Made by a program: the position numbers and the translations under genes
Source: Isoetes taiwanensis
Taxonomy: Eukaryota; Streptophyta; Lycopodiopsida; Isoetales; Isoetaceae
Reading direction: 5' to 3'
NCBI GenBank assembly: GCA_021234155.1
Contig: JAJEKV010000057.1
Coordinates: 310,001-374,000 of the forward strand
Length of the DNA stretch: 64,000 bases
Shown: positions 9,751-20,829 of the stretch, one piece after another
Numbering within the stretch: position 1 is the first letter of the stretch
How the letters are laid out: each line of letters begins with the position of its first letter
Notes under the pieces: model-generated
What the model saw: the letters and a program-made list of their open reading frames with translations, nothing else
Database searches by the model: none
What the model was told of the DNA's origin: nothing

Positions 9751-11619
9751 TTCTCAACTTAGCACAAGTTTATCAAGTTAATAAATTGATGCTTAACATC
9801 CACATAAGCAAGGATTTACCCTCGAGGAGCAACCTAAAAAGTTAGAGAAATAATTTATGGTATTATTTTAGTTAACTTAAAGTTTACAAAACTTAAGGCC
9901 ATTAAGGTTCCGAAAAGATCAATTCGTAGATTTAGTTCAATGGCAATGAAAAAACATAAATTGGGGACATATTTTTTTTTTTTTTTTTTTTTCAAGGCAA
10001 GGTGAGTTTTGTATTAATATTACATGGAATACATCATATCAGAAGGCTTCCATGACGGAAGACACATTACCTTAACAAACAAGGTGCTGCGCACAGAGGG
10101 TTGCCCTCCATGGCCAGAGGGTGAAGTGGCTTAAATCATAGTTCAAAGTCATGTTTTGACAATCAATTCAAATTGCTACTTCTAGACAATAGAATACTTG
10201 ATACCATGACTTTACGGAAATTGGCTTGAAGAAATCTTTGGTGCTCGGCATGGAACAAGTATTGCAAAAGGATAAGGACAAGTCTAATAGAGCAGATAAT
10301 GGGAATACATGTTTTGTCAGCATAGACATGAGAGAACTCCTTGAAGATTTCTTGTCGGTTCATTTAACATAGCATTAGGCTTGCTACCATGTAAATTGAG
10401 ACATGCCATTATGGATATCACTTGGTTTCATATTTGTTCCTTTGGTTTGCTATTAGGACTATATTGATTTGACATTGTAGCCAACATTTCACTTTCACCA
10501 AGTTATTAGTGACATGTCGCATCAAGTTTTAGCTTCTCTAACTATACCGTTTTTATTGAGTCTTATATGCATTTAAGAAATAAGGTTTGCTTCCTATGAC
10601 GAATATATCGCGGCTTCCTGTCATGGATATTACAATAAGACACAACATGCATAAATTTAATACTGATATAACATTCACAGACCGTAAATTAGTATTTTGC
10701 ATATTTTAGCTGCCAGCTGGGTCAGGTACATAAACTGTTTCGTTTCAGCTAAGCAAACTTAATTTTTTTACTTGTGTTTGAAGCTGGTATGCTTTAGGAT
10801 GCTGGTGAGATGATGACACCAACACCCTTATTGTCGTGTAGTGTTATCCCTTATTGTCATGTAGTGTTATGTTTTTAGAGTGTTGGGTGCAATGATAGCG
10901 CCAACACCTATGTTGTGTTGAGTTGTTTTTGTTCTGGACAGATTACATGCTTCAAATCTTTCTTTTAAACAGTGTTGTTCTTTGCTTTCCTTTGTGCAGA
11001 TTTAATGAATTCCACTTGGATGCAAAGCAAAACTTTTTTACTTTCTTGCTACTTTTCTAGTTTCTTGCTCAAGTTCAACTCATGAGGACTATATTTTCTC
11101 ATGTTTCATTAGATATAAAAATCTAGACGTGCAATTCTTAGTAAATCTTCGGACCATTGTTTTCTTATGCTTTTCTATTAAAGTTCTCGCTCTAAACATA
11201 AGATATCCGACTAGCACCCGTAAAAAAAATCTTGATGGGACCTAAATGTTTTGCCCAATACTAATAATAGAAGCTTGTAATGCAAAACCGGTTTTTAATT
11301 CTGATATAAATATGTTAAAATAGTGAAAAAAGGCAATAAGAAGTCGCTAAGTGACCAGGCTTAGTTTCTTAAAATCCCTTAAAATCTCGAATCTACATGA
11401 TACGAAATGTGCATGGCTATTATCAAGGAAACACCACATCTATATGTAGCATAATAACAGGGGGTTACTTTTTGTTTTTTGTACGCTTTTTCACATGGTT
11501 TTTCTATGATTTCGTTGTTGTATTCATTGAGGTGTACTAAATAGTATTTCTAGAGTGCACCCTTTATGGGCCGTTAATTTTCGTTGGCTGAAACAATCCG
11601 AGGGTTGTTGTCTTTCTCT
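9751..11619. other. AT-rich non-coding stretch with a poly-T insertion edge
   Basis: No gene is supported. A T run of about 21 at 9972-9992, followed by GTTTTGTATTAATATTAC, resembles the 3' end of a minus-strand retroinsertion and is similar in layout to the edges near 25690 and 38231. No target duplication could be found for it. Confidence 0.35.
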
Positions 11620-11728
11620 GCATGTGCACGTGCATGTGCACGTGTGTGCATGTGCATGTGCATGTGCATGTGCACGTGTGTGCATGTGCATGTGCATGTG
11701 TATTCTGCTTGTGCATGTGCATGTGTAC
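11620..11728. repeat. TGTGCA/TGCACG microsatellite
   Basis: Hexamer repeat of TGTGCA with CGTG variants and one 10-bp interruption near 11701. All overlapping reading frames (Cys/Met/Val or His repeats) are by-products. Confidence 0.9.
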
Positions 11729-12427
11729 TTGCCCTCTTGGATTCTTGTTGCTGGAGTGGATGTTTGCTGATGGAAGGTTATCACGAGATGGATTTTTTGC
11801 TCACATTTACAAAGGTATTTGTTCTTTAGTTAATATAATGGTATTTTTTACAAGATATTGGTTTTCTGATTCTACAATGCAATGCTGCAAAACTCGCCTT
11901 TGTTTCCTTCACTTTGTCTGTTCTAAGATTTGTTGCAGATTCTAAAAGAGTTTAGAGTTTTAGGCCCTCTCGTTTGCTTCCAACTTCTTGGATATTCGGC
12001 TTTCTTTGGATTATTCATAGTAACCCGACCTTTAGCTTCAATCAACAAATGGATTCTTGTGCACAATAAAGCGGATTATTCCATGCCGCTTTTCGAAGTC
12101 GTGCGGATCGGTCAAACAAGTGGCCATATGGAGCATCCAAAATCATATGGATCGATAAACAATGGTTTCATTGTGAAAGAGAAATAGTCTGAAGCTGAAG
12201 TAACACGTGGAATGCTAATGAGCAAGCTTGCTTCAAAACCTCTATCCTTGATCTCGCTTCACCGACCGGCATTTGTGAAACCTACTCCACATCACCAAAC
12301 CGGCCGATTCTCTTCACTTGTTAAACTAAAGCCGGGCAACCCGTGAGAAAGTGTCACTAAGTTCTTTATGAACCTCACCAATTGTTCTTACGCAGAGTAA
12401 CGTTGATGTTGTTGTCTTTCATGCAAT
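11729..12427. other. No recognised gene; one open stretch
   Basis: An 85-codon frame at 11930-12187 (plus strand) starts with a hydrophobic segment (LVCFQLLGYSAFFGLFIV) and has no recognised domain, start context or splice support. It is probably chance. Confidence 0.2.
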
Positions 12428-12574
12428 GGTTTGTGAATAAAACATTATTGTCAAGCATATCAATGTCTAAAGCTTTTATTTGATTCAATTTTATTTTGTT
12501 ACTAAAGGTTTGTGAATAAAACATTATTGTAGAGCATATCAGTGTCAAAAGCTTTTATTGATTCAATTTTATTT
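12428..12574. repeat. Tandem duplication of about 79 bp
   Basis: The copy at 12428-12496 and the copy at 12507-12574 share GGTTTGTGAATAAAACATTA and the following AGCTTTTATT/GATTCAATTTTATT block with small indels. Confidence 0.8.
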
Positions 12575-14024
12575 CACTAGTAAAATTCTATTTTCTAAAT
12601 TAATATCAATCTAACCAATTTCTTTCCTTTACGTTCATGCAGACTATAGAATCTCTCAATCCATCAATTCCACATGACATTTCTTCGATGCCTGAAGTCA
12701 ACATGATGTTGATCCAACATTACTGTACTAGAGAATCCAATAAATGAAGATCAAGTTCAATTAGTCCCGCCACCATCACCAAGAACCACCCACCGCGCAT
12801 GGCGAAGACCCTATTGATGTGTTGTTATTATGGTTGGTTGGTTGGTTGGGTTTACGTCGGCGCCAAGTAAATAGGCTAAGCGCCCCTGCAGATTTGTTTG
12901 ATAGGCAAATCAACGAAGATGTATATCATTATCTTAAGCCGCTATCTATTTTAAGTGCTTCAAAATTGCTATAATACTCTTGCTGTCTTCAATGGCTTAA
13001 TAAATTTTTAAATAATATGCTTTTAAAGCGTATGTAATTAAGTTACATTATGCTATAATATTATGCTAGATATTAGATATTCATGTTTTGCATGTTTACA
13101 TGTTTTTACATATGTTTGGTTTTTTTAGGGCCCGAAGGGCCCAAAATTTTTTTTAATATAACAACCAACACACAACTACCATTAACATTAATTATCACAA
13201 CCATTGGATCCAACACATTTAAATTAAAATCCCCCTTAAACCCCCTTTGGTTTGGGTGCATATTCACACGGGGGGTGACTCCAGGCAACGAGAGCTGTTG
13301 GATAGGCATATTCACCCCTTATTCCTTAATCTACACCGTACGTAAATTCCTCGTTTGTGGGGTATGCAAGTACAAAATTTGCTATACTGTATAACAAGAT
13401 TTGCAAAATACTATAAGATTTGAAGCAAAATACTATATGGTCTGATTAGTAAAATTTATGGCTTGGTGCTTCATGCATGCATCATGCTTTATATGATCGT
13501 ATTAGTTCAATGTTGAAAAATTGATAATACTATTTCGAATTGAAAGCCGTCATTCATGGGATCTTTATGACAATGTAGATGCACTTAGGTGCAAGTGCGT
13601 GATAGTTGGACGAGCTAATTGTGCCTACCAAAATATCTCATTTATTTTCAATGTAGCTGCAACATGAAAGCCAAACCAGACAGCTTCTTAGACAAAATGA
13701 AGCTCAATTGTTAAAAAAAAAGAAAGAGAAAAATACTGCAGACTTTACCTTTGGTTGCCTGCCACATCGGAGAAGAGCTAATGACCGACTTGGTCCAAAG
13801 AGACCACAAGTCCCACAAGATTCTAAGGAAGTGTTACCAACAGAAGCTCCATCAAAAAATGAAAGGATTTTGCCATGATTATTGCAAAATGGCGTTGCTC
13901 TACTGTAGTCATGTCCAAACGACAGCTTATTAATTGACAAGGATGTCAGAAACCAAACTAGAAAAAAAATAGCCAAATTTATCATGCAGATGCTAAGAGA
14001 TCTTTCTTACATGATATGGTAACT
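12575..14024. other. Non-coding stretch
   Basis: Nothing is supported except a TTGG simple repeat at about 12832-12850 and a GGGCCC-spaced palindrome near 13128-13142. A minus-strand open stretch at 13745-13935 ends at a GTAAAG donor-like site, but its peptide is not recognised. Confidence 0.3.
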
Positions 14025-14255
14025 TCAGTTTGCTTGCATCTCCAATCTTTTTTTATAGTCCTCAAACAACCTTGCTTCCTCATCTTTAAGCGCCTTTACG
14101 AATTCAAGTTCTTCCTGATATTGTTTCCTTTTGAACTCCTTCCTTTTTTGATGATGCATTTGCGAATAAGTCGAAGAAGAGAAATGTTCGTGGCGGCCTT
14201 GGCTGCCGCGATAAATTTCTTGTAATATGTAAAAAGTACTATATGGGGCATTCAA
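14025..14255 (-). other. Possible exon, charged coiled-coil peptide
   Basis: The minus-strand peptide is strongly charged and heptad-like in its C-terminal half (KRKEFKRKQYQEELEFVKAL, then DEEARLFEDYKKRLE), which is unusual for random AT-rich sequence. No family or splice partner could be fixed. It may be an orphan exon of a decayed gene. Confidence 0.3.
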
Positions 14256-14289
14256 TTGTACTATGTGACTAAACTAGAAGCAGACTTGA

Positions 14290-14590
14290 ATGCATTTCAG
14301 CAAGATATAAGAGGATGCCGCATAATTCTGGATTTTGGACCTCCCGAAGGATTTTTATTGGCTTTGAGGTAAATAAGTATAGAGGATGCAAAATATCAAG
14401 AGATATAGATGGAGTAAATTTAGAGATGGTGATTGCACGTCAAAAAAAGTATGTTAAAGCAATTTGTGACTGTTTGCAGACCAAATTTGAAGATACATCT
14501 ATTTTGCAATATTTTAGTGCTCTTTCGCCATTAAACTTTCTAAGAAATTCTACTAAAGCACGCACATTTGGTGAGAGAGTCAACATCTAG
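14290..14590 (+). pseudogene. hAT-transposase-like or ZBED-like C-terminal fragment
   Basis: The plus-strand frame reads an A-R-Q-K-K-Y-V-K-A-I-C-D segment and then KFEDTSILQYFSALSPLNF. This order, a helical stretch of Leu/Ile followed by F-x-x-L-x-P, is what precedes the dimerisation region in hAT/ZBED transposase-like proteins. No catalytic residues or dimerisation domain are present, so only a scrap survives. The assignment is from remembered family pattern and is tentative. Confidence 0.35.
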
Positions 14591-14710
14591 TTTAGTATAC
14601 TTTCATCTTATTTTTTAGTTACTGTGTGTATTTTTATTCAAGCCTTTAAGGTTGATGAATCCAGGCAAATTTCCAGCATTTGGAACTGCAGTTTCTAGTT
14701 TTATTTTGTA

Positions 14711-15004
14711 AAATCCGGTACATATGAATATAAGATGGCAAATTTTCTAGTTACATCTAAAATATTTTTTGAACCCGGACCAGGGATTAAAAAAGTGGGG
14801 ATTAGGCTCGAGGATTATCGGTTGGAGTTCTTATTTTCCGGTTGACGTTTTTACATGCGGGGAAAAAAATAGTAGCAAAACGCTTTTACATGCCAGGAAA
14901 AAAATAGTAGCAAAAGCAGAGTTTATATATAAAATCCGGTATATTTGAACTTTATATACACAGGCAAATTTTCTGGTTATACCTCAAATATTTTTGGAAC
15001 CCTG
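14711..15004. repeat. Direct repeat of about 73 bp, spaced about 220 bp
   Basis: AAAATCCGGTA followed by an AT-rich block and CAAATTTTCT occurs at 14711-14782 and 14931-15004 with about 80% identity. A shorter repeat containing GGAAAAAAATAGTAGCAAAA lies between them at 14860-14916. No LTR, primer-binding or polypurine signals support a retrotransposon. Confidence 0.6.
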
Positions 15005-15286
15005 TCTCACACACAGTATTTATTTGGTTGAAAGACTTTAGCTTGAAATTATTTCCTGCGTGCTTTATCAATAAAGAATTAATCAGATTGCCTTTGGCCC
15101 GTAATGGCAAATTAATTTCTGCCAGAGATGCGAACCTGTGCATTCACGCCACAAGAAAATAACCAACCTGTCATAGGGAAAATCGGGATGGTATGCCTTA
15201 AAGTGGCAAACAGGGTGATAGGCTGATGGATCCATCACTTGATCACCGATGCCACAGTCTTTAACAGTCAATTTACGATTTTTGTG

Positions 15287-18200
15287 CTATACTGCTGCTA
15301 ACTCTCTGTTGTTCCCTTGCTGAAGCTTGACTAGACAATAATAGGCACCATCAGTGTTTTCAACAAGGTCCTCATGAGCACCCTGTTCAATAATTTTACC
15401 ATCTTGAATCACTGCAATCTTGTCTGCATTTTTTATGGTGGAAAGGCGACGTGCTACCACTATGGTCGTCCTTCCTTTCATTAGCCTGTCAAGAGCGCCC
15501 CCGCACAATGCGCGTTCGATTCTCGCATCCAAGGCACTAGTTGCTTCATCCAAAAGAAGAATTGTTGGATCCTTGAGGACTGCACGAGCAATTGCCACTC
15601 TCGCTTTTGGCCACACGAGAGCTGGGCACCTCTCTCGCCAACCTGTTTTATATCCCGCAAGCAATGAGCTCACAAAGTTATGAGCATTGGCTGCTTTTGA
15701 TGCCTCAATCACTTCACTTTTCGATGCATTTTCTTTACCATAAAGAATATTCTCATATATACTAGTCACAAATAAAGCAGGGCTCTGGCTGGACAAGACC
15801 TACATGACGATGAAATGATTTCAGATTTAGCATTCTCGATGTCTTTTCCATCCACAAGTATCCTCTCATTTACAAGGTCATAAAACCTCTCCACTAAGCT
15901 CATTCTGAGCTCTTTCCCGATCCACTAGCCCCAACTATAGCAAGAGATCCGCCCCCTGAATGCACTTTCAGATTTAAATTCTTGAATAACAGTATATCCG
16001 GGCCTGGTTGGGTAGTAAAAACTACTTTTTGAAATTCAAGTTCTCCTTTTATTTGATATACCGCTCACCCTCGGTGCTATCGGCTCAATCTTGTTTTTAG
16101 GTCAAGAATCTTAAAAGCAGATTTCATGGCATTGTTGCTTCTTATAATATCCGAGTCATAGAAATTGTCTACGCCATCGCAAAGGATGTCATAACAAGGA
16201 CTTAAAAAATGCCTTCATTACATCTCCAAAGTTTGTCACCCCATCTTTTACTAACTTGAGCCCATACCACAGCGTCAAGCCATAAGAAAAATATAGGAGA
16301 AGTTGAGACAAGCCATATCCTAAGCTTGCTAACCTGTTTCTCGATGAAGTTACTTTGCTTTGGCCCATCGAAGTTGATGAGAGAACAAATTTACCAATTT
16401 TATCTCAGCGTTGAAAGCTTCTACGACACGGATATTGCTAACAGCTTCTCCTGCTAGCGTGGTTGCTTTATTATGTGCCTTGGCTATGTCCCCAGCAAAA
16501 CCCTTCACAAACAATTGCTGCAAACCACAAACTATTACTAGAGGCAAACCTAATTTTGTTCTTGAACTCAAAAATATATAGATTCAAGATGTTATTTATA
16601 GGGAATGCATAAAGAAAAGTATTTTACCGGACCATGGCAAAGCAGCAACTAATAAGGGTATAGTTGCGCTTATTATTTAAAGCAACCCTCCATCGCACAA
16701 TGAATGCAATAATAAAAGCCGAGAACAACAAGGTGTTGTGTTCTCGTACAAGTATTGCAACACGGTGTCCCATAGCAGCTCTCACATATGTTGCTCCGGA
16801 GGCTAAGTGTGCCGTGGATTTGCCTCCGCTATTCTCATCTTGATCAAACCAACTAACCTCATTTCTTAATATAGCTGCAACAGAGACATGTTTAAGCATG
16901 CATGCCTTATATCTATCTATTATATTCAAAATTTTATCGATTCATTCCATTACGCAAGCATTTTTTCACAAGATATGCATGGATTTTCGCCAAAGAATGG
17001 CAAAAACATAGTGATCCACAAAATAGGCCACGAGAGTTCCAAGCTCCTATCTGAGATGAATATAATGGAGTTTTTGGCAAGTTCTTTTTTCATATGATTG
17101 AAGTCCGTGTCATAAAACACCTTGATATTTGAGGCAAGGAAATATGCAAAACTTCGGATTGACAACACCAAAGCAAACATGGCTCGATTGTTCCCACAAA
17201 GGAAGAAGGGCCACTCTGGTGCATTTAGCCTTAATAATCTCGAAGTATGCATTTGACACCTTTTTATCTTCTTGTATTTCAAGAACATCTCCAACTTCTA
17301 TAAGATCCAAGTCAGTCTTGGATTGATTGGCTCAAGAAACACTTGATCCTACTGAACCTTGCACTCTCAACCATAGTATCTACACTTAGGCATTTATCAA
17401 AGGAGTCTTTTTTTAACACCCTGCACATAGTCAAACATAACCAAAAAATAAGGAATTGAGCAGGAAAAAACAGAAACTGTCCATCACAAATGAGATGAAA
17501 GAAACCTGGGTTCTTGTGTTCCATATGCTTCTTGGTCTTTTGCCATTGCTTGTAGCCTAACAAGAGCAGCATAAGTCCCATGTTGGCCTTTGGCAATGAG
17601 GTCCTCATGTGTACCTAACTCAACAATATTCCCTTGCTGTACAACAGCAATAAGATCTGCATTCCGAATGGTAGATAGGCCACATCAGGTCGTGAAGGAT
17701 AATTGAAAGAGACATTGCAGAATTCAATGTTTCCTTCTACAACAGTTAACACCTTTCCCTTCAATCTATCAACGTTTATTGTAGGCTTATGGTTAATCAG
17801 CTGCATGAGTTGATAAGTAGCTACCCTTGCTTTTGAAAATGCCGCAATGCTTGGAGTAGCTTGACCCAAAGATCTTCACAACAATCGCATCGATCCGAGA
17901 CATCGGATCGCCATTCTAGAATGGGACGAGCATGCATGTCATGCATGCATGCGGGCGGCGCATGCCCGTTTTGGTTGGGAGTTCGCTATTTCAGGCGCGT
18001 TTCTGCATCCTCGTCTCATCGGCGCTTCCTCTTCTCTCAGCAGTACCTTTTCTCTTTGAATTGTTTCCAGGCAGGGGAGGGGCTTCTTCCTGCCTGGTTT
18101 AGCCAATTTGGCGTATCTTTCATGCTATCCTTTACCGGCGAGGTTTGTTGGTTTCTTGCGAGTCCCATTCTAGAATCGCATCGATCCGAGACATCAGATC

Positions 18201-20251
18201 GCCAATGGGACGAGCATGCATGTCATGCATGCATGCGGGCGGCGCATGCCCGTTTTGGTTGGGAGTTCGCTATTTCAGGCTCGTTTCTGCATCCTCGTCT
18301 CATCGGCGCTTCCTCTTCTCTCAGCAGTACCTTTTCTCTTTGAACCCACCCTCCCCCCCTTCTTTGTTTATTGTATTTTGTACAAGTTCTGTTTATCATG
18401 TTTTTCCACCCGCTGGGTGATGCTTTTTTTCCACCCGCTGGGTGATGCTATTCTTTGGTATGTTTTCTCGTTTGTTGTGTTGGTGATGTGCAGGTACAGG
18501 TTGGCGAGCGGCATCTGTTTCGACTTCTCCATACGGGGGTTTTTGGGAGTGATTCTATGCCTTACGTTTGTCTAAGCCCCTTGCCGAAGGCTTATCACTA
18601 GGGTTTTTCCTCGAAAACCCGAAAGGGCGGGGTTTTTTAATCCCGGTGATAAGCTTTCGGCAGGTACATCAGCCACTCATCTATTAGCATTGTATTTTTT
18701 TTTGGGGTCCAAATGATATAATTGGATTTTCCCTTTATTTTTCGTGGGTGTTTTCGCATGTGTGCGGCTACCCACTGTCCACCATTGTAGAAAATCTGCT
18801 GAGATGAATGAGAAGCCTATCGGTTTGTTGGTTTCTTGCGAGTCCCATTCTAGAATTACCACTAATAATTAAACATGCAAACTTCCATATCATTCTTGAC
18901 CATATCATTCTTGATGATCTTATTACTTTTGTGGTTAGAGAGCTTAACATACATGCCAGCAACTATGACGGCGAACATTTACGTAAGAACTTTGCCACCA
19001 TTGGCATGTCCTTGTCTGATGAGGACGCCTCCATACCACATCAAAAGTGCCCAGCAACAGAAGAAAATTCCATATGTAAATCCTATACCCAAACCTTTGT
19101 CAATCCCAGCTTTATAACCCAATTGAAGTGTGGACTTCAATGCTTGCGCATAGCTGCTAATTGTTTTTGTCTCCCCCACAAAAGAATAGACAATCCGTGC
19201 TTGTGAAATAGCCTGTCTGCCAAAGTGTTATTGAAATCGTACATGATAAAAGCAAACCTAAGTCTTGCAATTAAATTTCTTAGACTTAAAACTTGTGCTA
19301 TTGATTTATTTTTCAAAAACCAACTTCGTAAAAGGAGGTAAAAATTTGATGGGCATGTACGTTGCTCGCTATGCTTCCGCAGTTGCATATGTCGCCTGGC
19401 TCTTGAAAGTAACACCGGTGAGTGCATAGGCATACAGACCACCAGAAATTGCAATTACAGGAAGGATGCCAAGTGTTACAACACCTAATCGCCATAACGT
19501 TATGAACCCAACAAGTATGAACCCTCCAACAAATGTCGACATGAAATGTAAGAATAGACCCATCTCGTCACAACCCTAAAAGTCGGTGATCATGAACATA
19601 TTTTGCTTAAGCATCGAAAAAACATGCCTTGAGATCGTGAGCAATGGGGCGCATAAAGAACCTTCTCACTAATAGCCTCTTGTATAATTAACATGTCGCT
19701 AGATATTCTTCCGACCACATCACCGTCCTTGCCTCTCAGATCGAAAAATCCAACATCTTGGTTGAGCATTGCCTCCGTGTATCTAATTCTTAGTCTCGTT
19801 GTTTGCCTTTCACCGTTTGCATCCAACAGGATACCTCTGCTCAAATCCCACAAATAAAAACATTAATGAATGAAATGGTTGCCAAATACAGACTGATCCA
19901 GGTCCTTAGCATTACAAAATCAACTTAGTTCTCGCAGACTGCTCACCATGCCACCAAGGCGGCAAGGCCCGGATAGACGAGAAAAATAGCTTTCTGCAGA
20001 AGCAAGATGAGTTGTATTCAATTGAAAAGCGATTAACTTAAATTTATCCATGCATTTGGTGGTACCTGGGATACTTGGCTATACATTTCATGGGAATCGT
20101 TCATCAAGCTACCTAAGCTGTTAATCAAACTTCCAAAGACGAGAAAGAAAGCAGGCATTATCAATCCATGCGCTATGGCTCCCAGGGTCCCAACAAACAT
20201 GAGAATCCAATCTTTGATGTCTGCATATGCTAAAAATTTAGAAGAACCCAT
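15287..20251 (-). pseudogene. ABCB-type full transporter (P-glycoprotein/auxin-transporter family), damaged
   Basis: ABCB full transporters have two membrane domains and two ATPase domains and export auxin or other amphipathic compounds across the plasma membrane. The minus-strand exons follow family order. The start at 20251 gives AYADIKDWILM and GAIAHGLIMPAFFLVFGSL. Exon 19993-19947 follows. Then 19853-19640 (ANGERQTTRLRIRY, DVVGRISSD), 19575-19384, 19212-18953 (VYSFVGETKTI) and 17873-17506 (SIAAFSKARVATYQLMQLIN). The second membrane domain lies at 17420-16370 (LRLLRLNAPEWPF, AILRNEVSWFDQDEN). The second ATPase domain runs from about 16060 to 15287, with Walker A GASGSGKSS near 15930 and [11 protein letters not shown] near 15540. 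The first ATPase domain jumps from PSRPDVA to [11 protein letters not shown] at about 17690, losing Walker A, signature and Walker B. Frameshifts occur in the second signature (reads [10 protein letters not shown]). The stop is followed by no paralogue. Function is very unlikely. Confidence 0.9.
17880..18857. mobile_element. Repeat-rich insertion at an intron edge of the ABCB gene
   Basis: About 980 bp unlike the surrounding intron starts within about 10 bp of the exon that begins at 17873. It holds a ~175-bp direct repeat (about 17885-18059 and 18175-18347). A 35-bp direct repeat containing TTGGTTTCTTGCGAGTCCCA lies at 18142-18176 and 18822-18856. There is a doubled CCACCCGCTGGGTGATGCT motif (18409-18447) and a large hairpin with 21-22-bp arms at 18582-18603 and 18642-18662. 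GCATGCATGCATGC runs are also present. No transposase is seen and no clear target duplication was found, so the class is unassigned. Because it abuts the exon, it has probably replaced the splice-acceptor region. Confidence 0.6.
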
Positions 20252-20829
20252 TGCAAATATTTCTGAATTGGATCAACCAAACTCAGAGACATCAAACCTG
20301 CCTTTGTCTTTACCTCAGCAGGTGAGCCTTGATCCAAATGCTACAGAATTTACGCCATCCCCTACATCTTATGAGTCTCGAAAATTCTGCTGCTGCATAG
20401 GCCGCAAGAAGATTGTTGCAACCGTTCACCGTACCATGCCAGAAGTTCATAAAGTCATTTTCCTGCAGCAAACGATTTACCCTAGAAGCTTATCTTGCAC
20501 TCAGAATGAAGTTTCATTCCGGTTAGGGGTTTCAAACAGCACCATCCGGCAACAGGGCTGACCGAGAGTTTACTGGCAACAACCAGTTTGGAGCAGTCAC
20601 CAGAATATTTTAAGCATATGCCAGCATATACCTGGATATTCCACAAACCCACATAAACAAGGGTTTGCCCCCCTAGGGGCAACCCAAAAATAGGGCCTTA
20701 TGAAAAATCATAAGGAAAGATAAAAGCCACATAGGCTGCATACAGATATACTTATCAACTTATAGTCAGAGTTAAATAGAACCAGTAGACAAAATCCGGT
20801 TTCCTAACATAAAGTTTAAGGATTGGCAT
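20252..20829. other. ABCB upstream flank, nothing firm
   Basis: This lies 5' of the first recognised ABCB exon on the minus strand and might hold its leader. Open stretches on either strand are not recognised. A CCCCCCTAGGGG-type palindrome lies near 20668-20683. Confidence 0.3.

Noticed and set aside
11555-11829. Cys/Met- or His-rich proteins over the TGTGCA tract
   Set aside because: All frames are translations of a microsatellite.
13128-13142. GGGCCC palindrome as a regulatory or terminator hairpin
   Set aside because: Short, isolated and in a non-coding stretch with no adjacent gene.
14711-15004. Direct repeats as a short LTR pair
   Set aside because: Only about 73 bp, diverged, spacer about 150 bp without any element signals or target duplication.
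17861-18420. 160- and 91-codon frames with repeated MGRACMSCMHAGG
   Set aside because: They arise from the 175-bp direct repeat in an intron insertion and cross an ABCB exon antisense.
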